Of a stretch of DNA of 64,000 bases, positions 9,201-17,376 are shown piece by piece; position 1 is the stretch's first letter; every line of letters starts with the position of its first letter. The notes below the pieces were generated by a model. It searched no databases, was not told the DNA's origin, and saw nothing but the letters and a program-made list of their open reading frames with translations. Position numbers and translations under genes: made by a program. The DNA comes from Planctomycetaceae bacterium (lineage in GTDB: Bacteria > Planctomycetota > Planctomycetia > Gemmatales > Gemmataceae): assembly GCA_013823135.1 (NCBI GenBank), contig PNLP01000001.1, forward strand, positions 1 to 64,000, in the 5' to 3' direction.

Positions 9201-9608
9201 TTCCACCTTTCGCCAGTAGTCGGCGAACACAGCCTGGGCACGAAGTTCGAGCGGTTCGCCACGGGTGACCTCGAACCACACGTCGGGCACAGCTGGCGTG
9301 AACGCCAGTCGCCGCCCCATGTGATCCAGTGCGACGATGAGGTACTTCAGGCGAGCCACGCGGCGACGCAGTTCAATCTCCAGCGGGACGCGGTGCGTGG
9401 TGACCCGCGGGCTGAACGCCCATGCCGCGACCGCGTCGTGCCGATCCTTGCGTGCGGACTGCTCGATGACCGTGACCAGATCGCGGGTGAGTTTCGTGAG
9501 AAGTCGGTTGAGGTTGTCGTCGCGCCGTTCGGGGCCGGGAGCGAACAACGGGCGTGCGGCGTACCCTTGTGGGTGCTGGAAAACGTAGATGGGAATGCAG
9601 AAGTTCAT
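6276..9608 (-). CDS. Clp-like double AAA+ ATPase with a C-terminal release-factor (PCRF)-like tail
   Basis: The product has 1110 residues. Residues 1-200 are a non-Clp N-domain. AAA1 has Walker A GPRMSGKT (238-245), pore loop YVGQWEG (283-289), Walker B LYFDDL (305-310, Asp in place of catalytic Glu) and ADLF where the arginine finger is expected. A low-complexity insert (about 434-471) is encoded by a dispersed palindrome. AAA2 looks active: GPTGVGKT (548-555), ILLDEIEK (612-619), Arg694 in FFNRLD and sensor-2 GAR. LGF at 667-669 sits at the ClpP-docking position. After the AAA2 lid comes a helical linker (820-890) and a tail (about 900-1060) resembling the RF2 PCRF domain: AETLWMHYLGAW, GLGVEVQNEW, AGIISVKGVHA, EVGTHLF. 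No GGQ motif is present. The gene follows metK and precedes the shorter paralogue. Confidence 0.85.
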   Translation of the reverse strand: MNFCIPIYVFQHPQGYAARPLFAPGPERRDDNLNRLLTKLTRDLVTVIEQSARKDRHDAVAAWAFSPRVTTHRVPLEIELRRRVARLKYLIVALDHMGRRLAFTPAVPDVWFEVTRGEPLELRAQAVFADYWRKVEREAENEDDIRPEGTNLSGKAWVQVLELSASVPAVVPKPPPMNFMMLGGGETGDGAGELRRVGRCLDWLYPDELERAVLREREVAELSRLLELGDRRPVMLCGPRMSGKTAVVHEAVSQRVSQRKQVHVQEQNVWLVSPQRLISGMSYVGQWEGRLLAILKHAKKRDHVLYFDDLIGLFLAGVSASSTLNAATVLKPYLERRDVRVLGEVTTEGLRVLQERDRGFADLFHFIPVREPSDADNLRILVDQQRRLEGKHECVFGLDVLPAVIDVQRRYDRTAAFPGKAAAVLTRLAIRATTSADGEWGREGEGEKRQKAPSDFSPTLPLSMSPPLPLRPHIDRDHVLADFAARTGLSLAFLDPKQRLDRDDVRDRIREQVIGQAEAVESLADVVSIAKARLNDPERPLAAFLFLGPTGVGKTECAKAIAKTLFGQAERLLRFDLNEFNQYGAAARLVGTFSQPEGLLTSAIRRQPFAVILLDEIEKAHPEVFDLLLSVLGEGRLTDALGRTADFSNAIIIMTSNLGVREAEGGLGFNPEADRSFAYTGAAEKFFRPEFFNRLDRVIPFKKLTRDEMATIARRLVNDVLAREGFGQRKCVLNVSADALERVIGAGYDPALGARAMKRAVERELAQPAAGKLAELSPDEFTIVSVKASDNALSVSVQAPGWAERVPLEDRAALPVADRVAAAWTALEQIDAVLDSVRPKGGVIAGKVSVEHERYFALKEMADAISNTLNEYEDRLADAKLARLEGRQPDSVGRKPRYRTMKSHDAFDLDAREKQPLQSVLAATSMEEGLRELYETAEPLPDDADLFDVENKLALLRLMATAPVDDKAVYLWLRGFPEGQPSDVAETLWMHYLGAWTTGLGVEVQNEWFDRMAGIISVKGVHARSLALTEVGTHLFLPKHGGPIPVRVDVVDALPPRVADPFAFGPILRVYPEGQPVADVRTGLVSPLPGRPEFAETFRTFTLAALPRAT
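8204..8302. repeat. GA/CT-rich palindromic repeat, copy A, inside a coding sequence
   Basis: A purine tract (8204-8243, units of GGGGGAGA and GAGTGGGAGAG) is followed by a 20-base spacer and a complementary pyrimidine tract (8264-8302). The same arrangement occurs intergenically at 9683-9767 and 12067-12135. This copy lies in frame within the long Clp-like gene and encodes its low-complexity insert between AAA1 and AAA2; the short paralogue has nothing at that position. Confidence 0.8.
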
Positions 9609-9682
9609 CGCTCGCTCGAATCGTCACGCCTGGAGTGCGTTCGGAGGACACGGCGAGCGTGGCTTGAGTTCGGACCTCAGAA

Positions 9683-9767
9683 GAGTGGGAGACACGGAGA
9701 GTGGGAGAGGGGGAGAAAAACCACAGTCGAGTTTCTCCCCCTCTCCCTCTCTCCGTGTCTCCCACTC
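9683..9767. repeat. GA/CT-rich palindromic repeat, copy B
   Basis: The arms 9683-9718 and 9732-9767 are 36 bp each and complementary at 35 positions, with a 13-base loop. The element occupies much of the 191-bp spacer between metK and the long Clp-like gene. It could attenuate readthrough from metK, but no U run follows on the minus strand. Confidence 0.85.
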
Positions 9768-9799
9768 TATCTACTCCGGTCAGAGTTGCCCTCAAAGCG

Positions 9800-11065
9800 C
9801 TACACACCGGCGACCTTCTTCAGCGCCTCGGCCTTGTCGGTCACTTCCCAGGTGAACCCCGGTCCCTTGCGGCCGAAGTGCCCGTGCCGAGCCGTCTCGC
9901 GGTACACCGGGCGGCGCAGGTTCAGCGACTCGATGATCCCCTTCGGCGTCAACTGGAAGTGCTTGCGAATCAGGTCAACCAGATGCGTCTCCGGGATCTT
10001 CGCCGTGCCGTTCGTGTTGACCCAGATGTTGAGCGGATCGGGGTAGCCGATGGCGTAGCTCAGTTGAACCTCGCACTCGCGAGCCAGACCCGCGGCGACG
10101 ATATTTTTCGCAATGTACCGGCAGACGTAGGCTGCGCTGCGGTCCACCTTTGTCGGGTCTTTCCCGCTGAACGCGCCGCCGCCGTGCCGACCGCGACCGC
10201 CGTAGGTGTCCACGATGATCTTGCGCCCGGTCAAGCCACAGTCGCCGTGCGGGCCGCCGGTGAGGAAGCAACCGGTCGGGTTCACGTGACACGCGATGTC
10301 GGTCGGCCCCAGCTTGCTGGTCCCGTCGCCAGGGCGGATCATCACCAGCTTGCCGCGAATCAGGTCTTCCCGCTCGTGCTTCAATACTGGGTGAATGAGC
10401 TGGTCGATAATCATCTGGCGGGCTTCGTCGGTGAAGTAATCACCGCCGCTGGTGCTGACCATGACTTCGCGATTGTGCTGGGTGCTGAGCACAACCGTAT
10501 GAATGCGGTGCGGTGTGCCATCAGCGTTGTACTCGACCGTTACCTGGCTCTTGGCGTCGGGTCGCAGCCACTTCAGTTTGCCATTCTTCCGCAAGTCGGC
10601 GTGGTGTTCCACCAACCGGTGCGACAGGTGAATGGGCAGCGGCATCAGGCTTTCGGTTTCGGTGCAGGCGAAGCCGAACATCATCCCCTGGTCGCCAGCA
10701 CCACCCGTGTCAACACCCTGGCTGATGTGCGGGCTTTGTGAGTGGATGCGGCAATCGACCTGGCACGAGTCCGCGGTGAAACCGATCTCGTCGGCCTCCT
10801 CGCGGTCCTTCGCAACGTAACCGATCTCCTGGATCACGTCACGCACGAGCTTATCGACAGCCTGGCGTGTCAACGCAGCCTTGGTCGTGATCTCACCCGC
10901 GACTACCGCTAGATCAGTGGTGACCAGCGTTTCGCAGGCAACCCGGCTCATCGGGTCGGCACTCAGACAGAAATCCAGAACCGCGTCGGAGATCTGGTCG
11001 GCAACCTTATCCGGGTGGCCCATCGACACGGATTCACTGGTGAACAGGTAGCGGTCGGCGGACAC
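9800..11065 (-). CDS. metK: S-adenosylmethionine synthetase
   Basis: The 421-residue protein carries the family hallmarks: [19 protein letters not shown] at the N-terminus (ATP/methionine loop), [12 protein letters not shown], and the glycine-rich P-loop-like [16 protein letters not shown] in the C-terminal half. It makes S-adenosylmethionine from methionine and ATP in the cytoplasm. It is longer than E. coli MetK (384 residues). The GTG start at 11065 is supported by GGAGGAGCT a few bases upstream. The 127-base leader shows no SAM riboswitch that I can recognise. It probably heads the transcript that continues into the two Clp-like genes. Confidence 0.96.
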   Translation of the reverse strand: MSADRYLFTSESVSMGHPDKVADQISDAVLDFCLSADPMSRVACETLVTTDLAVVAGEITTKAALTRQAVDKLVRDVIQEIGYVAKDREEADEIGFTADSCQVDCRIHSQSPHISQGVDTGGAGDQGMMFGFACTETESLMPLPIHLSHRLVEHHADLRKNGKLKWLRPDAKSQVTVEYNADGTPHRIHTVVLSTQHNREVMVSTSGGDYFTDEARQMIIDQLIHPVLKHEREDLIRGKLVMIRPGDGTSKLGPTDIACHVNPTGCFLTGGPHGDCGLTGRKIIVDTYGGRGRHGGGAFSGKDPTKVDRSAAYVCRYIAKNIVAAGLARECEVQLSYAIGYPDPLNIWVNTNGTAKIPETHLVDLIRKHFQLTPKGIIESLNLRRPVYRETARHGHFGRKGPGFTWEVTDKAEALKKVAGV

Positions 11066-11146
11066 TATGAGCTCCTCCGTAAGCGGTGAACTAGGTCTAG
11101 GTTCGGGAGTTCGTTATAGCCAGATGGGTACCGACGGGCAAATGAC

Positions 11147-11177
11147 GAAAAAGCCCACCCATAACAATGGGTGGGCT
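11147..11177 (-). terminator. Rho-independent terminator of the Cys-rich TIGR03000 gene
   Basis: On the minus strand an 11-bp perfect stem (AGCCCACCCAT with ATGGGTGGGCT, four-base loop) is followed directly by TTTTTC. It lies 16 bases after the stop at 11193, and separates that gene from metK downstream. Confidence 0.9.
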
Positions 11178-11192
11178 CAGAAAATCTGGAGA

Positions 11193-11912
11193 TTACTTCC
11201 CGGCGACGGGGTCACCCTTCGCACCGGCGGCGGCGATGAGCTTCGGGAACGATTCCACAAGGCTCGTGCCGGCCTCGACGATCACTCGCTTCTGCTCGAC
11301 AACCATCTGGCCATCGACCATCAACTCGGCCTTCACTTCGTAGAAGAACTTGCCAGCACCCAGCGACGGAGTGACGAAAGCCCGTTCCGTACCAGTCAGG
11401 TTGGTCAGGCGACCGTCAACGTACAGCTTGGCGTCGGCGGGCAACTGGAACTTGATGTTCGCCCCCTGCTTGCTGTCCTTCTTGGTCTCGGGAGCGTCTT
11501 TCTTGATCTCAGGCTGAGTCATCGGTAGCGGGTTCGGGTTCGTCACATTGCCGTACACATCTGTCGGACTGCTGTAGACCGGCCCACCCCAACATGAGCC
11601 CGTGCATCCGCCGCAACTGTACCCGGTGCAGGAACCGAAGCACGACCAGCCCGAGCAGCTATAACCGGTGCAACCCGAGCAACCATTACAGGAGTGACGG
11701 TGGCCGAACAGGCCGTGGCCCCCAAAGATGCAGTGGCGTTGGTAGCCGGAGCACGATCCGTAGCAGGAGCCATAGCACGACCCGTAGCACGATCCGTAGC
11801 AGGAAGCGGTGTAGCCGGAGCAGCTGTAGCTGGTGCAACCTTGAACGACAACTGGGCCGTGCCCGTGCCCGTGACCGGGAGCAAGTGCGGTTAGCAGAAC
11901 GATGCTGTACAT
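11193..11912 (-). CDS. Cys/Gly-rich secreted protein with C-terminal TIGR03000-type domain
   Basis: I place the start at the ATG at 11912, which has GGAGGA nine bases upstream, giving 239 residues; a longer frame upstream lacks such a site. The N-terminus (MYSIVLLTALAPGHGHG) is weakly signal-like. Residues about 20-105 are Cys-, Ser-, Tyr- and Gly-rich, with a tandem SCYG tetrapeptide repeated four times and further SCSGY/GCTGYSC variants. A KKD-rich linker leads to a domain of about 75 residues (LPADAKLYVDGRLTNLTGTE ... VEAG) that matches planctomycete TIGR03000 in style. The function is unknown; a disulfide-linked surface or envelope structural role is a guess. It has its own terminator. 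Confidence 0.75.
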   Translation of the reverse strand: MYSIVLLTALAPGHGHGHGPVVVQGCTSYSCSGYTASCYGSCYGSCYGSCYGSCSGYQRHCIFGGHGLFGHRHSCNGCSGCTGYSCSGWSCFGSCTGYSCGGCTGSCWGGPVYSSPTDVYGNVTNPNPLPMTQPEIKKDAPETKKDSKQGANIKFQLPADAKLYVDGRLTNLTGTERAFVTPSLGAGKFFYEVKAELMVDGQMVVEQKRVIVEAGTSLVESFPKLIAAAGAKGDPVAGK

Positions 11913-12066
11913 GGTGGGGAATCCTCCGTGGTGCGAAACTGCCGCGCTGCTGACAGCGTAGCGGACCATGAGGATGGTAGAATGGGCAAGAAAAGGCGTC
12001 AAAGGCAATATGTGGAATATGGGGCGATTGGGTAAGTTGTGTATCCGCTACGACCGGACCAGCGGG

Positions 12067-12135
12067 TAGATGGGGAGTTGGGGAGATGGGGAGAGAAGCA
12101 AGCAGTGTCTCCCCCTCTCCGTGTCTCCCCCTCTA
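12067..12135. repeat. GA/CT-rich palindromic repeat, copy C
   Basis: The left tract (GATGGGGAG-type units, 12067-12096) and right tract (TCTCCCCCTCTCCGTGTC..., 12107-12135) form an imperfect stem. The copy ends one base before the stop of the ABC permease gene at 12137, in the 224-bp spacer between that gene and the TIGR03000 gene. Confidence 0.8.
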
Positions 12136-12136
12136 C

Positions 12137-13435
12137 TTATTGCCATCCGCGACGGCGGAACAATCGCACGGCAACGGTCAGCCACACCACTCCCAGAAAC
12201 GCTGCGCCAAACAGGTTGCCCTTGAGAAACCAATTAACCTCGTCGCCGTTGATCGCGGCGTGCAGGATTCGCGGACCGTGGTATTCGACCGCGAGGTATG
12301 GCAAGAAGGGAATACTGTTGAGCGTGCAGATCATGAGCAGCATCGACACGGCCATCAGGTAGCACATGCCGCCCAGGAACGCAGCACGCTGCGTTCGTGC
12401 GAGGGTCGAGATGGTCATGCCGATGCCCAGGAACCCGGCCGCAACCGCGAAGATCGACAGCCAGAAGAATGGCCTTGCGACAATCGCGGGGTTGTAGACA
12501 GCCGCGATTGTCGCGGCGAGCGTGATACCGGCCGTGGGATAGAAGAGGGCTTTCGCGGCAACGATCTCCAGTGGTGACGCCGGTGAGAGTGCCTGAGCCA
12601 GCAGGATGCCGCGCTCCCGTTCTTCGCAGTTCAGCGTCGGAAGCAGATACACGCAGGTGAAGTACAACGCGAACACGACGAACCCCGTCACGATCGCGGA
12701 TCGAATGTCGAGAACAATTCCACCGAGCCCCTCGCGCTTCACGATCAGGTCCGGGATGATGGTGGGCGTGCTTGTCGTCTCGAACGCAATTGCCGCTCCC
12801 GTGACCGCCGCGAGAGGCTCGAACCGTCCGCGTGTGGAACCCTTCGCTGCCGCTTCGGCGATCTGATCCTGAAATCGTTTGTGCGACTCGGTCAGCATCC
12901 ACTGATTCTCGGCATCGAAATCGGGCTCCGGCGGTGTCGGAACTCCGCGGAGTTGGGCACGGGCCACGTTCCAGCGTCGGACCTCTTTCCAGAGCCAGGT
13001 TTCGTAGGGGGCGAGCGCCGTGGGGTTGCCGTCCGGGTGCCAGACGGCGACGTGGATGGTGTACTGGTTGTTGGGCGAGTTCTCGGGGCGGATCTCGCGA
13101 ATCTGGAGTCCTCCCGAACCCACGGTGTAGAGGATGTGCCCTTCCTTGGTCGGAGCTTGGCTGAACTCGCGGAAGTGGATTCTCGCCGTCATGTCGGGCG
13201 GGATGTTCTCTTTCAAATGCGTAATCAATGTCGTTTGCCGGTCGTACTCGACGAAGCAATGGTTCACTCCGCCCACGAGGTTGGCCCCTGCGGACTTGTC
13301 CTGCCCACGCGGTGCAAACACCGAAAGAAGCACTGCGGCCGTGACGAGCAACAAGCCAAGTGCGATCCCGCCACGGTTGGCGAGGTGCCGTTGCCATTCT
13401 TTGACGAGCAAGGCTCGGATGATGTACCAGCGCAT
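12137..13435 (-). CDS. ABC-2 type transporter permease with large extracytoplasmic domain
   Basis: The 432-residue protein opens with a cytoplasmic helix (RALLVKEWQRHLAN) and one hydrophobic segment (about 25-42). A hydrophilic domain of roughly 180 residues follows, and then five or six membrane segments with the ABC-2 phrase CEERERGILLAQALSPASP between them. This layout matches ABC-2 permeases related to NatB or gliding-type exporters. It probably pairs with the ATPase encoded 45 bases upstream to move an unidentified substrate across the inner membrane. Confidence 0.82.
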   Translation of the reverse strand: MRWYIIRALLVKEWQRHLANRGGIALGLLLVTAAVLLSVFAPRGQDKSAGANLVGGVNHCFVEYDRQTTLITHLKENIPPDMTARIHFREFSQAPTKEGHILYTVGSGGLQIREIRPENSPNNQYTIHVAVWHPDGNPTALAPYETWLWKEVRRWNVARAQLRGVPTPPEPDFDAENQWMLTESHKRFQDQIAEAAAKGSTRGRFEPLAAVTGAAIAFETTSTPTIIPDLIVKREGLGGIVLDIRSAIVTGFVVFALYFTCVYLLPTLNCEERERGILLAQALSPASPLEIVAAKALFYPTAGITLAATIAAVYNPAIVARPFFWLSIFAVAAGFLGIGMTISTLARTQRAAFLGGMCYLMAVSMLLMICTLNSIPFLPYLAVEYHGPRILHAAINGDEVNWFLKGNLFGAAFLGVVWLTVAVRLFRRRGWQ

Positions 13436-13480
13436 GGCAAGTTCTTGGGTTAGCCGCGACCCAGCGGGAGCGCGGATGTG

Positions 13481-14338
13481 CTATTCGAAGGTAAGGCCGG
13501 TCAGTTTCAGGAACGTTTCGTGAAAATTGAACTCGCGGGTTCGCATCGTCGCGATCTGGCCGGCTGTCAGCAATCGGGATAACTCGCCGAGGTTTGCGGG
13601 GTTATCCATGTCGAACACGAATTGCTCGCCGTCCTTCCGTGTCACGTCCACCTTGCGCTCGGTGTGCTCTTGCTTCAACGCGAGTGGCGAATCGAGCGCG
13701 ACCAGTTTCCCGCGGCACACGATCCCAACCCGGTTGCAGATTTGCTCCACTTCCTCCATGTTGTGCGTGGTCATGATGACCGTGGCTCCGTGCTTCACAC
13801 GATCCCGCAAGATGCGGTGGACCACCTCGGCCGAGTGAATGTCCAGGTTCGCTGTGGGTTCGTCGAGGTACATGATGGGCGGATCGTGCAGCAATGCCCG
13901 CGCGAGGAGCAGCTTCTTCCGCATTCCCAGTGAGTAACCACGCACGGGAAGGTCGGCGGCCTCATCGAGTTCGACCATCTTCAGGACCGTTCCGGCACGC
14001 GCACGCGGCACGTTGTAAAGCTGGCCGAAAAACTCCAGGTTTCGTCGCCCGGTGAACTCCTCGAAGTGGTTCTCGCGGTCGGGAACGTACCCGAATAGCG
14101 ACTTCACCTTTGCCCAGTCCCGGACCACATCAAAGCCAGCCACCGAGACGCTTCCCGAAGTTGGCGTGCGCTGCCCGATCAGGACGCGGATGGTCGTCGA
14201 CTTGCCGGCACCGTTGGGGCCCAGCAAACCGAAGAGTTCGCCCCGGCGAATGTTCAGGTCGAGACCATCCACGGCGGCGAATGAGCCGTAGAGGACGCGC
14301 AACCCGGTCAGGGAAATCATCGTGTCGGGAGTCGTCAA
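13481..14338 (-). CDS. ABC transporter ATP-binding subunit (ABC-2 export system)
   Basis: The 285-residue protein has Walker A GPNGAGKST, a degenerate signature YSLGMRKKLL in place of LSGGQ, Walker B IMYLDEP, and the H-loop TTHNMEE. These belong to the CcmA/NatA type subfamily. It energises an ABC-2 permease: one is encoded directly downstream on the same strand and another divergently at 14471, so it may serve both. The frame starts at TTG 14338 with a GGTGA upstream; an internal ATG at 14320 is an alternative start and would fit the family equally well. Confidence 0.9.
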   Translation of the reverse strand: MTTPDTMISLTGLRVLYGSFAAVDGLDLNIRRGELFGLLGPNGAGKSTTIRVLIGQRTPTSGSVSVAGFDVVRDWAKVKSLFGYVPDRENHFEEFTGRRNLEFFGQLYNVPRARAGTVLKMVELDEAADLPVRGYSLGMRKKLLLARALLHDPPIMYLDEPTANLDIHSAEVVHRILRDRVKHGATVIMTTHNMEEVEQICNRVGIVCRGKLVALDSPLALKQEHTERKVDVTRKDGEQFVFDMDNPANLGELSRLLTAGQIATMRTREFNFHETFLKLTGLTFE

Positions 14339-14470
14339 GCGTTCACCGCGGAGAAGCGGGGATGTGGGGACGCACGGGGAATATATGATACGAGTGAGGC
14401 AGTTGGGTTTGTTCGCGTCGAGATTCTTGGAAGAATTCCGAGTCTTCGCCCGGGCGACATTGGGAGACGC

Positions 14471-15280
14471 ATGCCGTCATCATTCCGGTTGTTTGTCGAT
14501 GCCGCACTCGCCCGAACATACCCGCGGGTTGCGTGGTTGTTCCGCAGTCGCTCGTGGATGATTCAGGAAACGATCCTGCCGATGCTCTCCGTGGCCGCGT
14601 TCGCCTACGCCTACCGGGCGATGAATGCGCCGCCTGAGTACACCGGCTTCGTTATCCTTGGGGCCGCCATGACGACGTTCTGGATGAACGTGCTTTGGGG
14701 CATGGGCGCACAACTGTACTGGGAACGCGACTCCGGGAACCTCGAACTCTATGTGATGTCGCCTGCTCCGATGATGGGTGTCCTCACCGGGATGGCACTC
14801 GGCGGAATGACCACAACGCTCGTCCGGGCCCTGGCGATCACGATTACTGGCGTGTTGTTGTTCGACGTGCCACTCCGGCCAACGAGTTGGTCCGCCCTTG
14901 CGGGGGTGTTCGTGCTGACGCTCGCGGCGCTCTACGGACTGGGGATGATGTTTGCCTCGATCTTCCTCCAGTGGGGTCGTGAAGCCTGGCATCTCGTGAA
15001 CCTCTTGCAGGAACCGATCTACCTGTTGAGCGGCACGAACTTCCCCGTGTCGATCTTTCCGAAAGTAATCGCAGTGGTGGCGAGCCTGATCCCGCTCACG
15101 CTCGGGATGGATGCGATGAGGCAGGTGTTGTTCCAGCGGCCTGGGCTGTTCGAGGTCTGGATCGAAGTGTCGGTGCTCGCGGTGTTGGCGGTCGTGTTCT
15201 TGCTCTCGGCCCGGCTGAGCCTGCGACACATGGAACGCCGGGCCAAGGAAGACGGGAAACTCACGGTTCGCTGGCAGTGA
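14471..15280 (+). CDS. ABC-2 type transporter permease
   Basis: The 269-residue protein has six predicted membrane segments, with the ABC-2 style phrase LYWERDSGNLELYVMSPAP in the first cytoplasmic loop and NLLQEPIYLLSGTNFPVS before the last segments. That resembles drug/lipid ABC-2 permeases of the NodJ/DrrB type. GGGAG lies eight bases upstream of the ATG. It is transcribed divergently from the ATPase and the other permease (132-base spacer), so the three genes probably form one exporter locus. The substrate is unknown. Confidence 0.85.
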   Translation: MPSSFRLFVDAALARTYPRVAWLFRSRSWMIQETILPMLSVAAFAYAYRAMNAPPEYTGFVILGAAMTTFWMNVLWGMGAQLYWERDSGNLELYVMSPAPMMGVLTGMALGGMTTTLVRALAITITGVLLFDVPLRPTSWSALAGVFVLTLAALYGLGMMFASIFLQWGREAWHLVNLLQEPIYLLSGTNFPVSIFPKVIAVVASLIPLTLGMDAMRQVLFQRPGLFEVWIEVSVLAVLAVVFLLSARLSLRHMERRAKEDGKLTVRWQ

Positions 15281-15289
15281 CCGCCGCGA

Positions 15290-16313
15290 TCACGGCACGG
15301 CCGCGACTTCGCCGCCAGCCCGTGTGCTGAGTTGCTGATACTGGAGACGATCCGTCGCCTGCGGGATGAAGCGAACGCTACCGTCTGCCAAAGCGAAGTT
15401 CGCGCCGCCCGTGTGCCGGCTTCGGAACGACATAACCTTCTGCCAGTCGGCGGGTGCGGCAGGATTCGGGAAGTAGTTCAGTGGTGCGTGGGTACTCGCG
15501 TAATCACCATTGCAATAGTACGCGGCCGTGTGGTAGTTCTGATCGACCACATCCTCACCAACTGCTAGCGTGTTGCTCGTACCGTCCGTGATGTCCGTGA
15601 TCCGGATCTTGACAAGATAACTATTTCGGAAGAAGAGACCGTTGCAGTTCCTCGTCGTGTGTGTGTCCGCGGTCCCTATAGGACTGTCTGGCCATCCACC
15701 TCCCATGTTGCTGGTGCCAATCACGCCCTTGTAGTTCGTCGCGAAAACCGTGGTCCCTTCCAGTTGGTACTGAGTTGTCACGAGGTGATTCGAGGAGTCC
15801 GACGGGCACATCAGAATCGTAACCTGAGTGGCCATCTGGGGGAGGCAATTCTTGATCCCCTGGCCGGCACCGAAATCGCCAACCCGCGACGGTTCGAAGG
15901 ACGTGTAAACCGCGTTCTGCTCCATGAACGCCAAAGCCTCCAGTATCCATCCTCGCCCGGTGGTTGGGCTCGAGGCTCCCGTGTCGCCGTAACTGGTGCT
16001 GTACGGGATGTACCCGTGTGCATCGTGGTAGTTGTGGATGGCTAGACCCAATGCCCTTCAGTTAAGGCGCTCACCGCGGTCCCTGGCGTTGCGAAATAAC
16101 GACTTACGGCGACAAAGCAGTGAACAGCCGTCCCTAACTGAAGGGCATTGTGGCTAGACCGAGTTGTTTCAGACTGTTGGTGCATTTTGTTCGAGCCGCT
16201 GCTTCCCGCACCTTTTGCACGGCGGGCAATAACAGGCCGATCAGGATCGCAATAATCGCAATCACCACCAATAACTCAATTAGCGTGAACCCCTCGCGTG
16301 GGCGATTGGGCAT
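15290..16313 (-). pseudogene. DUF1559 prepilin-like gene disrupted by a MITE
   Basis: The N-terminal part starts at ATG 16313 (GAGGTG upstream) and has the type IV prepilin-like methylation motif [19 protein letters not shown] plus [17 protein letters not shown]. It runs to KQLGLA, then enters the inserted element and stops at 16134. The remainder of the gene continues beyond the element as GLAIHNYHDAHGYIPYS and ends with the DUF1559 C-terminus (FALADGSVRFIPQATD). Removing 16049-16150 and one copy of the 10-bp duplication restores one continuous frame (KQLGLAIHNYHD). The insertion plus duplication adds 112 bp, so the frame is broken. Intact members are exported pseudopilin-like proteins, very numerous in planctomycetes. 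Confidence 0.92.
16049..16150. mobile_element. 102-bp IS4-like MITE with 10-bp target duplication
   Basis: The ends are inverted repeats beginning CAATGCCCTTCAGTTA (16 perfect bases; 18 of 19 when extended). The direct duplication TGGCTAGACC flanks it at 16039-16048 and 16151-16160. There is no coding capacity. The termini resemble, from memory, those of E. coli IS4 (TAATGCCGATCAGTTAAGG), and IS4 makes long target duplications, so a related transposase elsewhere in the genome probably mobilises it. Confidence 0.93.
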
Positions 16314-16568
16314 GGAGCACCTCGTAATCATTGGACTTGTAACAACCGCTCAGATCAGACATGCAATCACACGAATTGGCATGATTATGATGTGCATGGC
16401 AGGGTGAGGTCAACTGGATTTGCATTAAATTCGCCTGTTGGTTCAACCGACCAGGCTCCGTCAACCGCCCCGGCTGCCCAGTTCGCCTTTTTTCCTTTTG
16501 CAGTCTCTGACTATCTTGCGATGCGATTGGATTACGGCACAACTACGTGCATCATGAGAGGTGCTGGC

Positions 16569-17312
16569 ATGCGGCATGTAACGGGGTGGATACTGGTTGT
16601 CGGGATCTCGGTGGTGTGTGGTGGAACCCACACCCGGGCGACTGCGGCCGAAGGTTTCTGGGTGACCTTGGCTGCCGGGGCGGCCAAGGCTCCAAGCCCG
16701 AGCGACTACGACGAGTTCTCAATCGAATCGCCACACGCCCCCGTCATTATCCACCAGGTTACGGGCGGGGTGTCCGTTACTGCAACAACGGCTGGTGGCT
16801 TCACGATATTCTCGGGCTCAGGCACTCCGCTTCTCCTTGAAACGAGCGACGGTTATGGGACGTTGACGCAGACCGGGCACCCGGCCCCCCCTGGAGGCTT
16901 GCCCAGATTTGATGGTGGCACGATGGCCTCGCTCGTTCCCCAACCAGGTGTTGTCCCATCCGGACAGAACTTGCTTTCGATCGATTGGGCTGAGGATGGA
17001 CCCAGCGGTAAGCACATTCTGACCGTTGGCCTCACCGATGCGCTGGGGAATCCGCTCGGCGATGCTCAGGTATCAGTACCGAAGAATGGTTGGTGGGTAA
17101 TCGGGCTGGGTACAGCAAACGTTCCCGATCAATCGGATCCCCCTGGAAGCGGACCAAGTGGCGGGCAGGGGAACGGCAATGGCCACCCCATCGGCAACGG
17201 TCCACCAGGTGGTGGCGGGGGAGCCGTGACAACCCCCGAACCTGCGAGCGTGATCCTGCTCGGCGTCGGCGGTCTGGGAGGTATTCTCTGGCGGCGTCGG
17301 GCTCGACGGTGA
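16569..17312 (+). CDS. Exported protein with PEP-CTERM sorting signal
   Basis: The start is placed at ATG 16569 (GAGAGG upstream), giving 247 residues with an N-terminal signal peptide (MRHVTGWILVVGISVVCGG ... ATAAEG). The C-terminus has the full PEP-CTERM tripartite signal: TPEPAS, then the hydrophobic VILLGVGGLGGILW, then RRRARR. Such proteins are processed by an exosortase and usually delivered to the cell surface or exopolysaccharide. Before the signal is a Gly/Pro/Asn-rich linker (about 195-225). The body is beta-rich with no domain I recognise. A longer upstream frame exists but would bury the signal peptide. Confidence 0.85.
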   Translation: MRHVTGWILVVGISVVCGGTHTRATAAEGFWVTLAAGAAKAPSPSDYDEFSIESPHAPVIIHQVTGGVSVTATTAGGFTIFSGSGTPLLLETSDGYGTLTQTGHPAPPGGLPRFDGGTMASLVPQPGVVPSGQNLLSIDWAEDGPSGKHILTVGLTDALGNPLGDAQVSVPKNGWWVIGLGTANVPDQSDPPGSGPSGGQGNGNGHPIGNGPPGGGGGAVTTPEPASVILLGVGGLGGILWRRRARR

Positions 17313-17376
17313 TCGGGTCGCACCCTGGAAAGTTGTCCTATCCTGACGAAATTGATGTCGTCAGGAGTACCTCACG

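Noticed and set aside
11066..11146. SAM-responsive riboswitch ahead of metK
   Set aside because: The leader is only about 80 bases after the upstream terminator and I could not find the conserved core of any SAM riboswitch class.
11756..11830. CRISPR-like tandem repeat
   Set aside because: The short tandem units are codons of the SCYG tetrapeptide repeat in a coding frame, not repeats with unique spacers.
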